Assembly: GCF_001426945.1 (NCBI RefSeq)
Contig: NZ_LMFS01000001.1
Coordinates: 3,098,386-3,162,385 of the forward strand
Direction: 5' to 3'
DNA: 64,000 bases
Source of the DNA: Pseudolabrys sp. Root1462
GTDB taxonomy: Bacteria; Pseudomonadota; Alphaproteobacteria; Rhizobiales; Xanthobacteraceae
Shown: one piece after another, positions 9,574-18,311 of the stretch
How positions within the stretch are numbered: the first letter of the stretch is position 1
Layout: the number at the start of each line of letters is the position of its first letter
Made by a program: the position numbers and the translations under genes
Notes under the pieces: generated by a model
Told to the model about the DNA's origin: nothing
Seen by the model: only the letters and a program-made list of their open reading frames with translations
Database searches by the model: none

Positions 9574-9651
9574 ACGCCCTACTCGCGCCAAGGCTTTCCG
9601 TTGGAACTTTAAGGGTTCCCGGCGATTGTCTGGCGGAACCAGGGGCCTGCC

Positions 9652-9987
9652 ATGAAAACTCCGAAAGTCATTACTGATGTCGAACATCAGGCGGCGCGTC
9701 AGCTCGATCTACTGATGCGGGCCGTACGCCAGCAGTACAAGCGCTTCGTCACCGGCACCAAGACATCGCCGGCCGTTGCCCAACGCCGCTTTATTCGGTC
9801 GGTGGAAAAGACAATCGACAGCGCCGAAGACATCATCGCCGAATTGAAGCCGCGCATCGCTTCGGTAAAACGATCGCTGGCTGGTCCCAAGCGCTCGGCA
9901 AAACGAGCCGTGAAGCGCGCCAAGGCGGCCACGAAACGCGCGCCGGCCAGGAAGCGAACCAGCAAAGCTCGCAAGAAAAAGCAGTAG
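9652..9987 (+). CDS. Small protein with histone H1-like basic tail
   Basis: The 111-residue product has an N-terminal mainly helical half (about 1-75) and a C-terminal tail (about 76-111) made almost only of Lys, Arg, Ala, Ser and Pro, with repeated KR/AK steps as in bacterial histone H1-like proteins. The tail suggests nucleic-acid binding, which is inference. The gene stands alone after the rpoH terminator and is convergent with the DUF6455-like gene. I chose this strand because its acidic-free helical N-terminus reads as a protein, while the opposite frame is a Ser/Arg-rich shadow. Confidence 0.6.
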   Translation: MKTPKVITDVEHQAARQLDLLMRAVRQQYKRFVTGTKTSPAVAQRRFIRSVEKTIDSAEDIIAELKPRIASVKRSLAGPKRSAKRAVKRAKAATKRAPARKRTSKARKKKQ

Positions 9988-10012
9988 TCGCGACGTCGGC
10001 TTAACGTTCGCC

Positions 10013-10420
10013 TCAATGATCCGAATGCCGTTCCGCCTTCAGCGCTTCGAAGGTCGGCATGTTCGGGCAATAGGTCTTCCACTCGGTACCGTCAGGATCG
10101 CGACGTAGTTCATGCTGACACTGTTTCTTCTCGTCGCAGAATGAGCAGACGCGCTGGAGATCATGGAAGACCGCCGGCTCGACTCGAGCCACGTCCTGCG
10201 GGTCTAGCCCCATAGAAGCCAGCCGCTCAACCATCGGGTCCGCCGCATGAGGGCCCAGGTTATTGACTCGCGTAAGGTCGGAGACTGACAGACCGACATC
10301 GGCGGCAATCTGGGCCGTTTCCCTGTCGTCGAGCGGCATTGGCGTGGCGAACAGGCGACGACACCAATCGAGAAATGTCCTGAGCGGCGCCTTCTGGGTC
10401 TCCGTCGCAGTCATCGCCAT
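10013..10420 (-). CDS. DUF6455-like Cys-rich protein
   Basis: The 135-residue protein carries in its C-terminal half CSFCDEKKQC, then EWKTYCPN: a C-x2-C-x6-C pattern plus one further Cys and a Trp, which matches proteins annotated DUF6455 in Hyphomicrobiales and may bind a metal. There is no signal peptide or membrane helix. It is transcribed divergently from the His-rich PadR regulator, so the palindromes at 10552-10614 lie in the shared promoter region and could control this gene too. Confidence 0.7.
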   Translation of the reverse strand: MAMTATETQKAPLRTFLDWCRRLFATPMPLDDRETAQIAADVGLSVSDLTRVNNLGPHAADPMVERLASMGLDPQDVARVEPAVFHDLQRVCSFCDEKKQCQHELRRDPDGTEWKTYCPNMPTFEALKAERHSDH

Positions 10421-10551
10421 ACGGTCCTCCCGTCGTCGCTATAAAACGAACTTAAATTGTAAATTACCGCGGGCACCGTGAGCCGCATTGACCCAAGTCA
10501 ACCTCCCGCCCCGGCAATCCAATCCGGCCGCTGAAAACAACCACTTCTGAT

Positions 10552-10614
10552 AAGATATATCTTGCGATATGTTTCCGACTGTCGTATCTAAGAGCCATCT
10601 AAAGATATATCTTT
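10552..10614. promoter_or_regulatory. Two perfect palindromes, probable operators of the PadR/YqjI-like regulator
   Basis: AAGATATATCTT at 10552-10563 and AAAGATATATCTTT at 10601-10614 are perfect palindromes with the same core, their centres 50 bp apart, in an AT-rich island of otherwise GC-rich DNA. A degenerate third half (AAAGATGTATC) starts at 10622. They sit 42-104 bp before the PadR start codon, the usual place for autoregulation by a dimeric PadR protein. Binding is inferred. Confidence 0.75.
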
Positions 10615-10655
10615 CTATGTCAAAGATGTATCATATTGAACTGAAAGGAGTTTCC

Positions 10656-11291
10656 ATGTTTGGACATCGTCATGAACGTCAAGAAGGACGCTGCGGCCAT
10701 GAATTTGCGGGCCGGCACGGGCGCGGCCGACATCGCCACGGTCCAGGCCGTCACGGCTTCGGCGGGTCGGGCGGCGGCGACGATCTCATGCACGCCGGCC
10801 GTATGCTGGCACAAGGCGATCTTCGCCTCCTGGCGCTGGCACTGATCGACGGGCAACCTCGCCACGGCTACGACATCATCAAGGCGCTCGAGGAAAAGAC
10901 CGCCGACTGGTACTCGCCCAGCCCCGGCATCGTCTATCCGACCCTCACCTATCTAGAGGAAGTCGGCTACCTCACATCCCAACCCGAGGGCGCCAAAAAG
11001 CTCTACACCATCACCGAAGACGGACGTTCGCACCTCAACGAGAACCGCCATCTGGTCGAAGCGGTAATGAAGCGTCTCGCCTTCATCGGCGAAAAAGCCC
11101 AGCGAATGCGGGCGCGCGAAGAGGGCGACCAGCGCGACGACAAGCGTTGGCGCCGTATGCAACTCGTCCGCGCCGCTCTCGACAATCTGCGGGACACCGC
11201 CGTCGAGCGTCTCGAGAACGACGCCGATGCCGAATCCAAGGTCGTCGAGATCCTGGCACGCGCCGCCGGCGAAATCCGCCGCGTTCAGTGA
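10656..11291 (+). CDS. PadR-family regulator with His-rich N-terminus (YqjI-like, metal-responsive)
   Basis: The 211-residue protein starts with a ~45-residue His/Gly/Arg-rich segment (FGHRHERQEGRCGH... RHRHGPGRHGFGG), followed by a PadR winged-helix domain (about 50-125; HGYDIIKALEE, YTITEDGR) and a C-terminal helical dimerisation region. This domain order and the motif YSPSPGIVYPTL are those of E. coli YqjI, a nickel-responsive repressor; the His-rich segment is the expected metal sensor. ATG at 10656 was chosen because AAAGGAG precedes it by six bases; longer in-frame extensions overlap the operator. Target genes besides itself are unknown; no yqjH-type reductase is adjacent. Confidence 0.85.
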   Translation: MFGHRHERQEGRCGHEFAGRHGRGRHRHGPGRHGFGGSGGGDDLMHAGRMLAQGDLRLLALALIDGQPRHGYDIIKALEEKTADWYSPSPGIVYPTLTYLEEVGYLTSQPEGAKKLYTITEDGRSHLNENRHLVEAVMKRLAFIGEKAQRMRAREEGDQRDDKRWRRMQLVRAALDNLRDTAVERLENDADAESKVVEILARAAGEIRRVQ

Positions 11292-11372
11292 TGCATCGGC
11301 AAATCGACCGAGTCAGGATACCCTGACTCGGTCAGTCTCTCGCCGCTGCCGGCGTAAATCTCCGGAGTTCTC

Positions 11373-12239
11373 ATGAGCCTCACATTCGCGGTCGGTGACC
11401 TCACCATCCATCGAATTGTGGAGCAGGAGACCACCTTTCTGCCGGCACTGGAGATGATGCCGGGTCTAACGGCGGACGTACTGGACGCGAACCGCGCATG
11501 GATGCGGCAGGCAAAGGCGCTGGATGACCGTGACACGCTCATTCTTTCCTTCCACTCCTACGTGGTGAAGACGCCGCATCACACCATCCTGATCGACAGT
11601 TGTATCGGCAATGACAAGCCGAGAACGCGGCCGATGTGGAATATGAAGACTGACGACACGTATATGCGCGCGCTCGCCGCCGCCGGACTTGCCGTCGACG
11701 ACATCGACTTCGTGATGTGCACGCACCTGCACGCCGATCACGTTGGCTGGAATACCCGCCTCGTGAACGGCCGCTGGGTTCCGACCTTTCCAAAAGCCCG
11801 TTACGTCTTTTCCAGGCAGGAATTCGACTATTGGTCCGGGCAGAACGCCAAGGCTCCCGTGCCGACGTTCCTCGACAGCGTGCTGCCGGTCGTCGAAGCC
11901 AAAAGGCACGAGGTCGTCGGTAACGACCACCAAATCGGCGACCACGTCCGCATCCTGCCGACGCCTGGCCACACGCCGGGCCACGCCGCCTTCGCTTTCG
12001 GTCGCGGCAAGGACGATGCCGTGTTTTCCGGCGATCTCATGCATTCCCCGATCCAAACGCTCTATCCCGAGATGTCCGTGAAGTTCGACGTTGACCCGGC
12101 GCAGGCCGCAACAACCCGCCGTAGCTTTCTCGAACGCTATTGCGACACCGATACGCTGTGTTGCACCGCGCATTTCCCCTCGCCGTCCGTCGGCAAAATC
12201 AGACGCAAGGGCGACGGGTTCATCTGCGCTGCGGCATAG
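11373..12239 (+). CDS. MBL-fold metallo-hydrolase
   Basis: The 288-residue protein is a metallo-beta-lactamase-fold hydrolase with the metal-binding motif HLHADH (118-123) and later His residues in TPGHTPGH and an Asp in FSGDLMH. The N-terminal segment and length resemble the quorum-quenching lactonase/AttM-like and related uncharacterised hydrolases, but substrate cannot be assigned. It lies 81 bp after the PadR gene on the same strand, with no clear terminator between, so they may be co-transcribed. Confidence 0.88.
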   Translation: MSLTFAVGDLTIHRIVEQETTFLPALEMMPGLTADVLDANRAWMRQAKALDDRDTLILSFHSYVVKTPHHTILIDSCIGNDKPRTRPMWNMKTDDTYMRALAAAGLAVDDIDFVMCTHLHADHVGWNTRLVNGRWVPTFPKARYVFSRQEFDYWSGQNAKAPVPTFLDSVLPVVEAKRHEVVGNDHQIGDHVRILPTPGHTPGHAAFAFGRGKDDAVFSGDLMHSPIQTLYPEMSVKFDVDPAQAATTRRSFLERYCDTDTLCCTAHFPSPSVGKIRRKGDGFICAAA

Positions 12240-12396
12240 TCTGAAAACCGCGCGGATCGCGCGCGAAATCGTGAACCAGTTCCGGCCCGGACCGTGTTAG
12301 ACTGCCTGACAGGCTCGTGGCGTGACCGCGGCCGCAGAAAACTTGGCCAGGGTCGAAACGTGCCACGGCAGCCTGAACACGCTTCAGGAGGCGCGC

Positions 12397-13284
12397 ATGG
12401 CTCATTCCCATCTGATTGTCGGTGCGGCTGATGGTTCTGCTGCTCCTACGATACGCCGCATTGGTTTCGCCGATCTCAAAGACGCCCTGTCACAGGGCGC
12501 GGACGATTTCCTCGCCATGCCGACGCACGCGATTTTCCTCTGCGTCATTTACCCACTGATCGGCCTCATCGCGGCACGCCTCGCCTTCGGCTATTCGGTG
12601 CTGCCGCTGCTTTATCCGCTGGCAACCGGCTTCGCGCTGGTTGGCCCGCTCGCCGCGCTTGGTCTCTACGAGCTCAGCCGGCGGCGCGAACAAGGTCTCG
12701 ATACATCGGCCTCGCACGCCTTTGACGTGTTCCGGTCGTCGTCGATCGGCGGCATCGTCGTGCTCGGGCTGTTGCTGACGCTGCTGTTCGGGCTGTGGAT
12801 GGCGGCGGCCAATGCGATCTACATCGACAATTTCGGCTACAAGCCGCCGGCTTCGATCGCCGCGTTCATCAGTGCGGTTCTGACCACCGAACCCGGCTGG
12901 AATCTGATCATCGTCGGCAACATCGTCGGGCTCATCTTCGCCGCGGTAGCATTCACGCTCACCGTGGTGTCGTTTCCGATGCTTCTCGATCGGGATGTCG
13001 GCGCCGCCGGCGCGCTGCTCACCTCGATCCGGGCGGTGATCGCCAATCCTCTTGTAATGGCGGTGTGGGGCTTGATCGTCGCCGCATTGCTGCTCGTCGG
13101 CTCGCTGCCGTTCTTCATAGGCCTCACTGTGGTGATGCCGATCCTCGGCCACGCGACCTGGCATCTCTATCGCAAGCTGGTGGTCGCCGACGAAAGCCCG
13201 CAGCCCACCTACCGCGACGACAGCCAGCGCGTCAGGCGCCCCGCAGCGGATTTCCCCGCGGCGCTATTCCCGTGGCGCAAGTAG
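12397..13284 (+). CDS. DUF2189-family integral membrane protein
   Basis: The 295-residue protein has an N-terminal cytoplasmic segment (about 1-45) and six hydrophobic helices grouped as three pairs, as in the DUF2189 family of inner-membrane proteins, which resemble cytochrome c oxidase subunit-like proteins but have no proven role. ATG at 12397 was chosen because CAGGAGG-type purines precede it; a longer frame to 12322 has no ribosome-binding site. The gene ends just before a bidirectional terminator. Confidence 0.85.
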   Translation: MAHSHLIVGAADGSAAPTIRRIGFADLKDALSQGADDFLAMPTHAIFLCVIYPLIGLIAARLAFGYSVLPLLYPLATGFALVGPLAALGLYELSRRREQGLDTSASHAFDVFRSSSIGGIVVLGLLLTLLFGLWMAAANAIYIDNFGYKPPASIAAFISAVLTTEPGWNLIIVGNIVGLIFAAVAFTLTVVSFPMLLDRDVGAAGALLTSIRAVIANPLVMAVWGLIVAALLLVGSLPFFIGLTVVMPILGHATWHLYRKLVVADESPQPTYRDDSQRVRRPAADFPAALFPWRK

Positions 13285-13298
13285 GCAGCGCATAAAAC

Positions 13299-13325
13299 AA
13301 CGGCGGGGCATTGAGCCCCGCCGTT
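13299..13325. terminator. Bidirectional hairpin terminator
   Basis: AACGGCGGGGC (13299-13309) pairs with GCCCCGCCGTT (13315-13325) around a five-base loop, between the convergent DUF2189 gene and the gene at 13362-14825. The stem is flanked by A and T residues but lacks a long T run. Confidence 0.75.
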
Positions 13326-13361
13326 ACGTTGTATCTCAAACGTCAATGATCGCGCCGCGCG

Positions 13362-14825
13362 CTACTCGCCCCAGGCCTTGAAGGATTCGGCAAAAGCCCG
13401 GGCGCCGGGCGTGCCCTTCTCTACAGCCAGAATGGCGCGCTTGCCGCTGGTATAGACGATCGGGATGTCGAACCAGTCTCGATCCTTGAGCAATTCGACA
13501 TTGCGCTGTTGATCGACGGTGACGGCCGACAGGCCAATGAGGAAGTAGTTGTTCGTCACCTTTACCGACAAGCCGGCGAGTGGCAGGCCCCTTGCCTGCT
13601 CGTTCTGCTTCATTAGAATTCCCGGAACATTGGCGATGCCGCCCTCGGGGAAGTCGGACGGCAGGGTGAACATGATCTCGATGGTGTGGCTGGCCGGCAG
13701 GGCCTTGTCGGTGTTGCGACGTAGCGACCACGTCATCCGCATTCGCCGTTCTGGGATCTCGACATCGGCGCGGATGGCGAGCTCAGGAGCCAGACCGGCA
13801 CCCGGCGACACCGTCTCGGTGCGCCACACCGCCGACCCGACATAACGCTTGCCCTGCGGATCCGATGAATCTTCGTCATAGAGCACGACCTTCTGCGCCA
13901 CCGCCGCGGCGGGCGCGGTCGCCGGCGTCGCCGTCGAATCGTTCGTGGCGCCGATGCGGTCGGTGATTTTGGGGCGGCCGGTGGGTGCCTCCGCCGTTTT
14001 CGGCGCCGTCGTCGTCGGCGTCGTCGTGCTCGAGCGGCTCAGGCTCGCCATCACCAACTTGTAGCCATCGACGAGCGCGCCGCGCTGCCAGTAACCGGCC
14101 GCGGCGACGGCCGCGATCAGCAACAGCACGACCGCGACCTTGACGATCCGCCCATACGAGCGCGCTGGCCGGCCGTATTCGGCGTCGTCTTCGTCGTGAG
14201 AGGCCGGCGGCGGCGGCAAGCCCGTCCGGGCGCGGCCATAGGCGGGCTCGGATTGCGCCCGCTCGGATAACGGCGCGGCGTGTTCTTCCGCCCGCTCGCG
14301 ATCGGTTTCCTCGACATCCGCCGCGACGGCTTGATCGTCCTCCGGCGGCTCGAAATAATGCGACGCCGGCTCGACGGGACGCTCGTCCGGAATGGCATCG
14401 ACGTGAGCCTGCAGATCGGCTGGCGCCGCACCGGCCTCGTCCGCCGCCGCATGATCCTCGAAACCCTGATAGGTCTCGCGCGCTGTCCGGTTGGCTTCGT
14501 GGCTCGCTTCGCCAAGACCTTCCGCCTCGGCGACGGTATGGCGAAAATCCCGCAACGCCTGGTCGCGCAGCGAGGGCGAGGCCGCCTCCGCCACCGTCGA
14601 TTCTTCGCGAATCGTCTTCGCCGCTTCGGCCTCCAGACGACGGATCGCCTCTTCCAGGCCGAGCCGCTCGCGCGTGATGTCGGCCTCATCGAGGGGCGGA
14701 TCGACGCCGCGCAACTGATTGACCAACGCCGCGCGGGCGCGCTCATACAAGGCGCGGCGGTTTTCGCCGGTGTTCTTGTCGAGGCCTGCGACGGCGCGGG
14801 CAATCAGGGGGTAGTAATCGGCCAT
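13362..14825 (-). CDS. Conserved membrane-anchored protein of unknown function with acidic coiled-coil region
   Basis: The 487-residue product has an N-terminal helical domain (about 1-80; YPLIARAVAGLDKNTGENRR), a long acidic, Glu/Ala-rich region likely to be disordered or coiled coil (80-225), one transmembrane helix at about 229-250, a Thr/Pro/Ala linker and a C-terminal beta-rich domain (about 310-487), presumably periplasmic. Proteins of this layout recur in Hyphomicrobiales as hypothetical proteins. It lies downstream of purA on the same strand, 73 bp away. Function unknown. Confidence 0.8.
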   Translation of the reverse strand: MADYYPLIARAVAGLDKNTGENRRALYERARAALVNQLRGVDPPLDEADITRERLGLEEAIRRLEAEAAKTIREESTVAEAASPSLRDQALRDFRHTVAEAEGLGEASHEANRTARETYQGFEDHAAADEAGAAPADLQAHVDAIPDERPVEPASHYFEPPEDDQAVAADVEETDRERAEEHAAPLSERAQSEPAYGRARTGLPPPPASHDEDDAEYGRPARSYGRIVKVAVVLLLIAAVAAAGYWQRGALVDGYKLVMASLSRSSTTTPTTTAPKTAEAPTGRPKITDRIGATNDSTATPATAPAAAVAQKVVLYDEDSSDPQGKRYVGSAVWRTETVSPGAGLAPELAIRADVEIPERRMRMTWSLRRNTDKALPASHTIEIMFTLPSDFPEGGIANVPGILMKQNEQARGLPLAGLSVKVTNNYFLIGLSAVTVDQQRNVELLKDRDWFDIPIVYTSGKRAILAVEKGTPGARAFAESFKAWGE

Positions 14826-14898
14826 TGCGTGTTAATGGAACCTGCTTTGCGCGTTTTGTAAGGCGCGAGGTTGTGTGCTTGGGCGGTCAGATCCTGGT

Positions 14899-16188
14899 TC
14901 AGGTCTCGAACGGGTTGGTCATCAGAATCGTATCGTCGCGCTCGGGACTGGTCGATAACAGAGCCACCGGGCAGCCAATCAGTTCCTCGATTCGGCGGAC
15001 ATATTTTATCGCCTGCGCCGGCAATTGCGCCCATGACCGGGCGCCCGCGGTCGGCTCTTTCCAGCCGTCGATGGTCTCGTAGATCGGTTCGACCGCCGCC
15101 TGGGCGTGCTCGCCCGCCGGCAGATAGTCGATCTCGCGGCCATCGAGCTTGTAGCCGACGCACACCTTGACCTCGTCGAAGCCGTCAAGGATGTCGAGCT
15201 TGGTCAGCGCGATGCCGTTGATGCCGCAGGTCGAGACGGTCTGGCGCACCAGCACGGCGTCGAACCAGCCGCAGCGGCGTGCGCGGCCCGTGACCGTGCC
15301 GAACTCGCGGCCGCGCTCGCCGAGCATCTTGCCGATCTCGTTATGCATCTGATCGGTCGGGAACGGACCTTCGCCGACACGCGTCGTATAGGCCTTGGTG
15401 ATGCCGAGCACGTAATCGATGGCGTTCGGTCCGAGACCTGAGCCGGTCGCCGCCTGCCCCGCCACCGTGTTCGACGACGTCACATAGGGGTAGGTGCCGT
15501 GATCGATGTCGAGCAGCGCGCCTTGCGCACCTTCGAACAGGATGCGCTTGCCTTCGCGACGCTTGCCGTCAAGCAGCCGCCAGACGGAATCCATGTAAGG
15601 CAGCACTTTCGGGGCCAACGCGGCGAGATGATTGTAGAGATCCTTCGGGTCGATCTCGGTCAGACCATTGCCGCGGCGCAGCGCGTTGTGATGCGCCAGC
15701 AGGCGATCGATCTTGTCGCCAAGCGCCGGCAGATCGGCGAGATCCATGAAGCGGATGGCGCGGCGGCCGACCTTGTCTTCATAAGCCGGGCCGATGCCGC
15801 GCTTGGTCGTGCCGATGCGCGCCGAGGAGTTCTCGCGGATCGCCTCGAGGTCGCGATGCAGCGGCAAAATGAGCACGGCGTTTTCGGCGATGCGCAGCGT
15901 CTCCGGCGTCACCTTGACGCCCTGCGAGCCGAGCTGCGCAATTTCCTTGAGCAGCGCTTCGGGGTCGATCACCACGCCATTGCCGATGACCGACAGCTTG
16001 CCTTCGCGCACGACGCCGGACGGCAGCAACGACAATTTGTAGGTGGCGTTGCCGATCACCAAGGTATGGCCGGCATTATGGCCGCCCTGGAATCGCACAA
16101 CGACGTCGGCCTGCTGCGACAGCCAGTCGACAATCTTGCCCTTGCCTTCGTCGCCCCACTGCGACCCGACAACCACGACATTCGCCAT
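14899..16188 (-). CDS. purA: Adenylosuccinate synthetase
   Basis: PurA joins IMP and aspartate using GTP to give adenylosuccinate, the first committed step to AMP. The 429-residue protein has the GTP-binding loop [14 protein letters not shown] (8-21), the IMP-binding region around NNAGHT-like GGHNAGHT (35-42), and the C-terminal base-recognition segment KLDIL. Length and motifs are those of the complete enzyme. It appears to be a core gene in its native context. Confidence 0.98.
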   Translation of the reverse strand: MANVVVVGSQWGDEGKGKIVDWLSQQADVVVRFQGGHNAGHTLVIGNATYKLSLLPSGVVREGKLSVIGNGVVIDPEALLKEIAQLGSQGVKVTPETLRIAENAVLILPLHRDLEAIRENSSARIGTTKRGIGPAYEDKVGRRAIRFMDLADLPALGDKIDRLLAHHNALRRGNGLTEIDPKDLYNHLAALAPKVLPYMDSVWRLLDGKRREGKRILFEGAQGALLDIDHGTYPYVTSSNTVAGQAATGSGLGPNAIDYVLGITKAYTTRVGEGPFPTDQMHNEIGKMLGERGREFGTVTGRARRCGWFDAVLVRQTVSTCGINGIALTKLDILDGFDEVKVCVGYKLDGREIDYLPAGEHAQAAVEPIYETIDGWKEPTAGARSWAQLPAQAIKYVRRIEELIGCPVALLSTSPERDDTILMTNPFET

Positions 16189-16367
16189 AGAAGCTTTATC
16201 TCCGCGTCAGCGTCCGGACACTGACGCCGGGCGGTGCCGGCCAGGTCCACCCTCGGATAAAGGATGGAGGCCCCCGAAGCAAGGCAAACCGGCCCCGCCG
16301 GCGAACCGTGTGGACGGTTAGTTCGCCTTGTTTATCAACAGGCTACTGGCCCGGTCGGCGGCTCCGG

Positions 16368-18251
16368 TCAGGCCGCCAGGACGTAGCGGCCCGGCGCATC
16401 CGGCAAAGGCACCTCGCCAGCCGGGAAAGCCGGCGGCGACACCGGGTCGCCGGATCGCGCCTGCAGCCAGGCGAGCCAGTCCGGCCACCACGAGCCGGAC
16501 TTGGCCGGTGCGGCGGAGAACCAGGTGTCGGGGTCGGTATGGAGGGCATCGCTGGCGGTTGTGGTGACGCGATAATGCAGGCCGGCGCGACGCCGGTCGG
16601 AGACGATGCCGACATTGTGCCCGCCGGAAGCCAGGAGATAGGTGACTTCCGTCTCGGTCAGCCGGTGGATCTTGTAGGTCGACCGCCATGGCGCCACGTG
16701 GTCGCGCTCGGTACCGACGGCGAAAATCGGAACGCGGATATCGGCAAGTGCAATCGGCTTGTCGCCGACCATATAGCGGCCTTCGGCCAATTCGTTGTCG
16801 AGGAACAGCCGGTGCAGATACTGCGAGTGCATGCGATAGGGCATGCGGGTGGCGTCGCCATTCCACGCCATCAAATCGGTCATCGGCTCGCGCTCGCCCA
16901 TCAGATAGTTGCGCGCGAGATACGACCAGACCAGATCGTTCGATCGCAGCATCTGGAAGGCGCCGGCCATCTGCGACGTATCGAGGAAGCCCTGCTCCCA
17001 CATCATGTCATCGAGGAAGGCAAGCTGGCTCTCGTTGATGAACAGCATCAGTTCGCCGGCTTCAGTGAAATCCGTCTGCGCCGCAAGCAGCGTCATCGAT
17101 TGCAGACGATCGTCGTTGTCGCGCGCCATGGCGGCGGCCGCGATCGACAGCAGAGTGCCGCCGAGGCAGTACCCCACCGTGTGAACCTTGCGCGACGGCA
17201 CGATGGCATTGACGGCATCGAGCGCAGCCATGACGCCGAGCGTGCGATACTCTTCCATCCCGAGATCGCGATCGTTTTCGTCCGGATTCTTCCACGAGAT
17301 CATGAAGACGGTGAAGCCCTGCGCGGTCAGGTACTTCACCATCGAATTCTCCGGCGACAGATCGAGGATGTAGTATTTCATGATCCAGGCCGGGATGATC
17401 AGGATCGGTTCAGGCCGCACTGTCTCGGTCGTCGGCGCGTACTGGATGAGCTCGATCAGGCGGTTGCGATAGACCACCTTGCCGGGCGTAATCGCGACAT
17501 CGCGGCCGACGACGAAGTTCTCGCAGCCGACCGGTTTCTTGCCGCTGATCCGGCGCTCCCAATCCTCGATCATGTTCTGGAAGCCGGTGACGAGGTTGGC
17601 GCCGCCGGACTCGAGCGTTCGCTTCATGATCTCGGGATTCGTCAGGATAAAGTTCGACGGCGACGCCATGTCGAGGATCTGGCGCGACGTGAATTCGACG
17701 ATACGTTCGTTCTGCTGGCTGACACCGCGCACGTCGGTGGTGGCGTTGTGCCACCACTGCTGCTGCAACAGAAACGACTGATAAATCAGGTTGTAAGGCC
17801 AATGCTGCCACGCCTCGCTTTCGAAGCGGTGGTCCTGCGGCAGCGGCTCGATGCACGCCCCGACCGGCTCGCGCCGCGTCATGCTCTGCGCGCAGTGCAG
17901 CGCCAAGCGAGAAGACTTGCGCGCCGCCTTCTCGACCAACTGCAGACGCTTGCCGGGCGCGCCGGCAAGATGCGTCGCCCAATCGAGATAGGCATGGACC
18001 AAGGCCTGCGGCGACAGCCCCATGGTGAGACGCGCCATACCGGCGTGCAGCGAGCGGTCGATGATATCGGCCAGCGCCGTGACGGCGTAAGAATCGCGCT
18101 CGTCGTGAAGCGCCACCTCATCAACACGCAGAAGCGCCGGGGACGCGGCCGGCGGTGGGGCGGCCGGCGGTGGCGCGGCCGGCGGCGCCGCGGCGGGTAT
18201 CAGCCTGACAATCGGCTCTTCCGACGGGGTCCGGGTATTCGGGTCGGTCAT
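16368..18251 (-). CDS. phaC: Class I-type poly(3-hydroxyalkanoate) synthase
   Basis: The enzyme polymerises hydroxyacyl-CoA into storage polyester on granules. The 627-residue protein has a ~40-residue Ala/Pro-rich leader, the PhaC N-terminal domain (about 110-285) and an alpha/beta-hydrolase core with the nucleophile in GYCLGG (C362), Asp in GTERDHVAPW (D517) and His in SGGHNVG (H545), the complete triad. The low-complexity leader is unusual. No phaA, phaB or phasin gene lies nearby. A second, shorter synthase class is excluded by length. A long antisense open frame on + is a shadow. Confidence 0.92.
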   Translation of the reverse strand: MTDPNTRTPSEEPIVRLIPAAAPPAAPPPAAPPPAASPALLRVDEVALHDERDSYAVTALADIIDRSLHAGMARLTMGLSPQALVHAYLDWATHLAGAPGKRLQLVEKAARKSSRLALHCAQSMTRREPVGACIEPLPQDHRFESEAWQHWPYNLIYQSFLLQQQWWHNATTDVRGVSQQNERIVEFTSRQILDMASPSNFILTNPEIMKRTLESGGANLVTGFQNMIEDWERRISGKKPVGCENFVVGRDVAITPGKVVYRNRLIELIQYAPTTETVRPEPILIIPAWIMKYYILDLSPENSMVKYLTAQGFTVFMISWKNPDENDRDLGMEEYRTLGVMAALDAVNAIVPSRKVHTVGYCLGGTLLSIAAAAMARDNDDRLQSMTLLAAQTDFTEAGELMLFINESQLAFLDDMMWEQGFLDTSQMAGAFQMLRSNDLVWSYLARNYLMGEREPMTDLMAWNGDATRMPYRMHSQYLHRLFLDNELAEGRYMVGDKPIALADIRVPIFAVGTERDHVAPWRSTYKIHRLTETEVTYLLASGGHNVGIVSDRRRAGLHYRVTTTASDALHTDPDTWFSAAPAKSGSWWPDWLAWLQARSGDPVSPPAFPAGEVPLPDAPGRYVLAA

Positions 18252-18311
18252 GACGTCTGATGTTAGCGGCGCGGGCGCTCGGTCCCATGACTTAGGTCAA
18301 AAGGCCCGGGG

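Noticed and set aside
16308-18260. A 650-codon open frame on the + strand
   Set aside because: Antisense of phaC; composition is His/Arg/Asp-rich in the way typical for the opposite strand of GC-rich genes, and it shows no motif.
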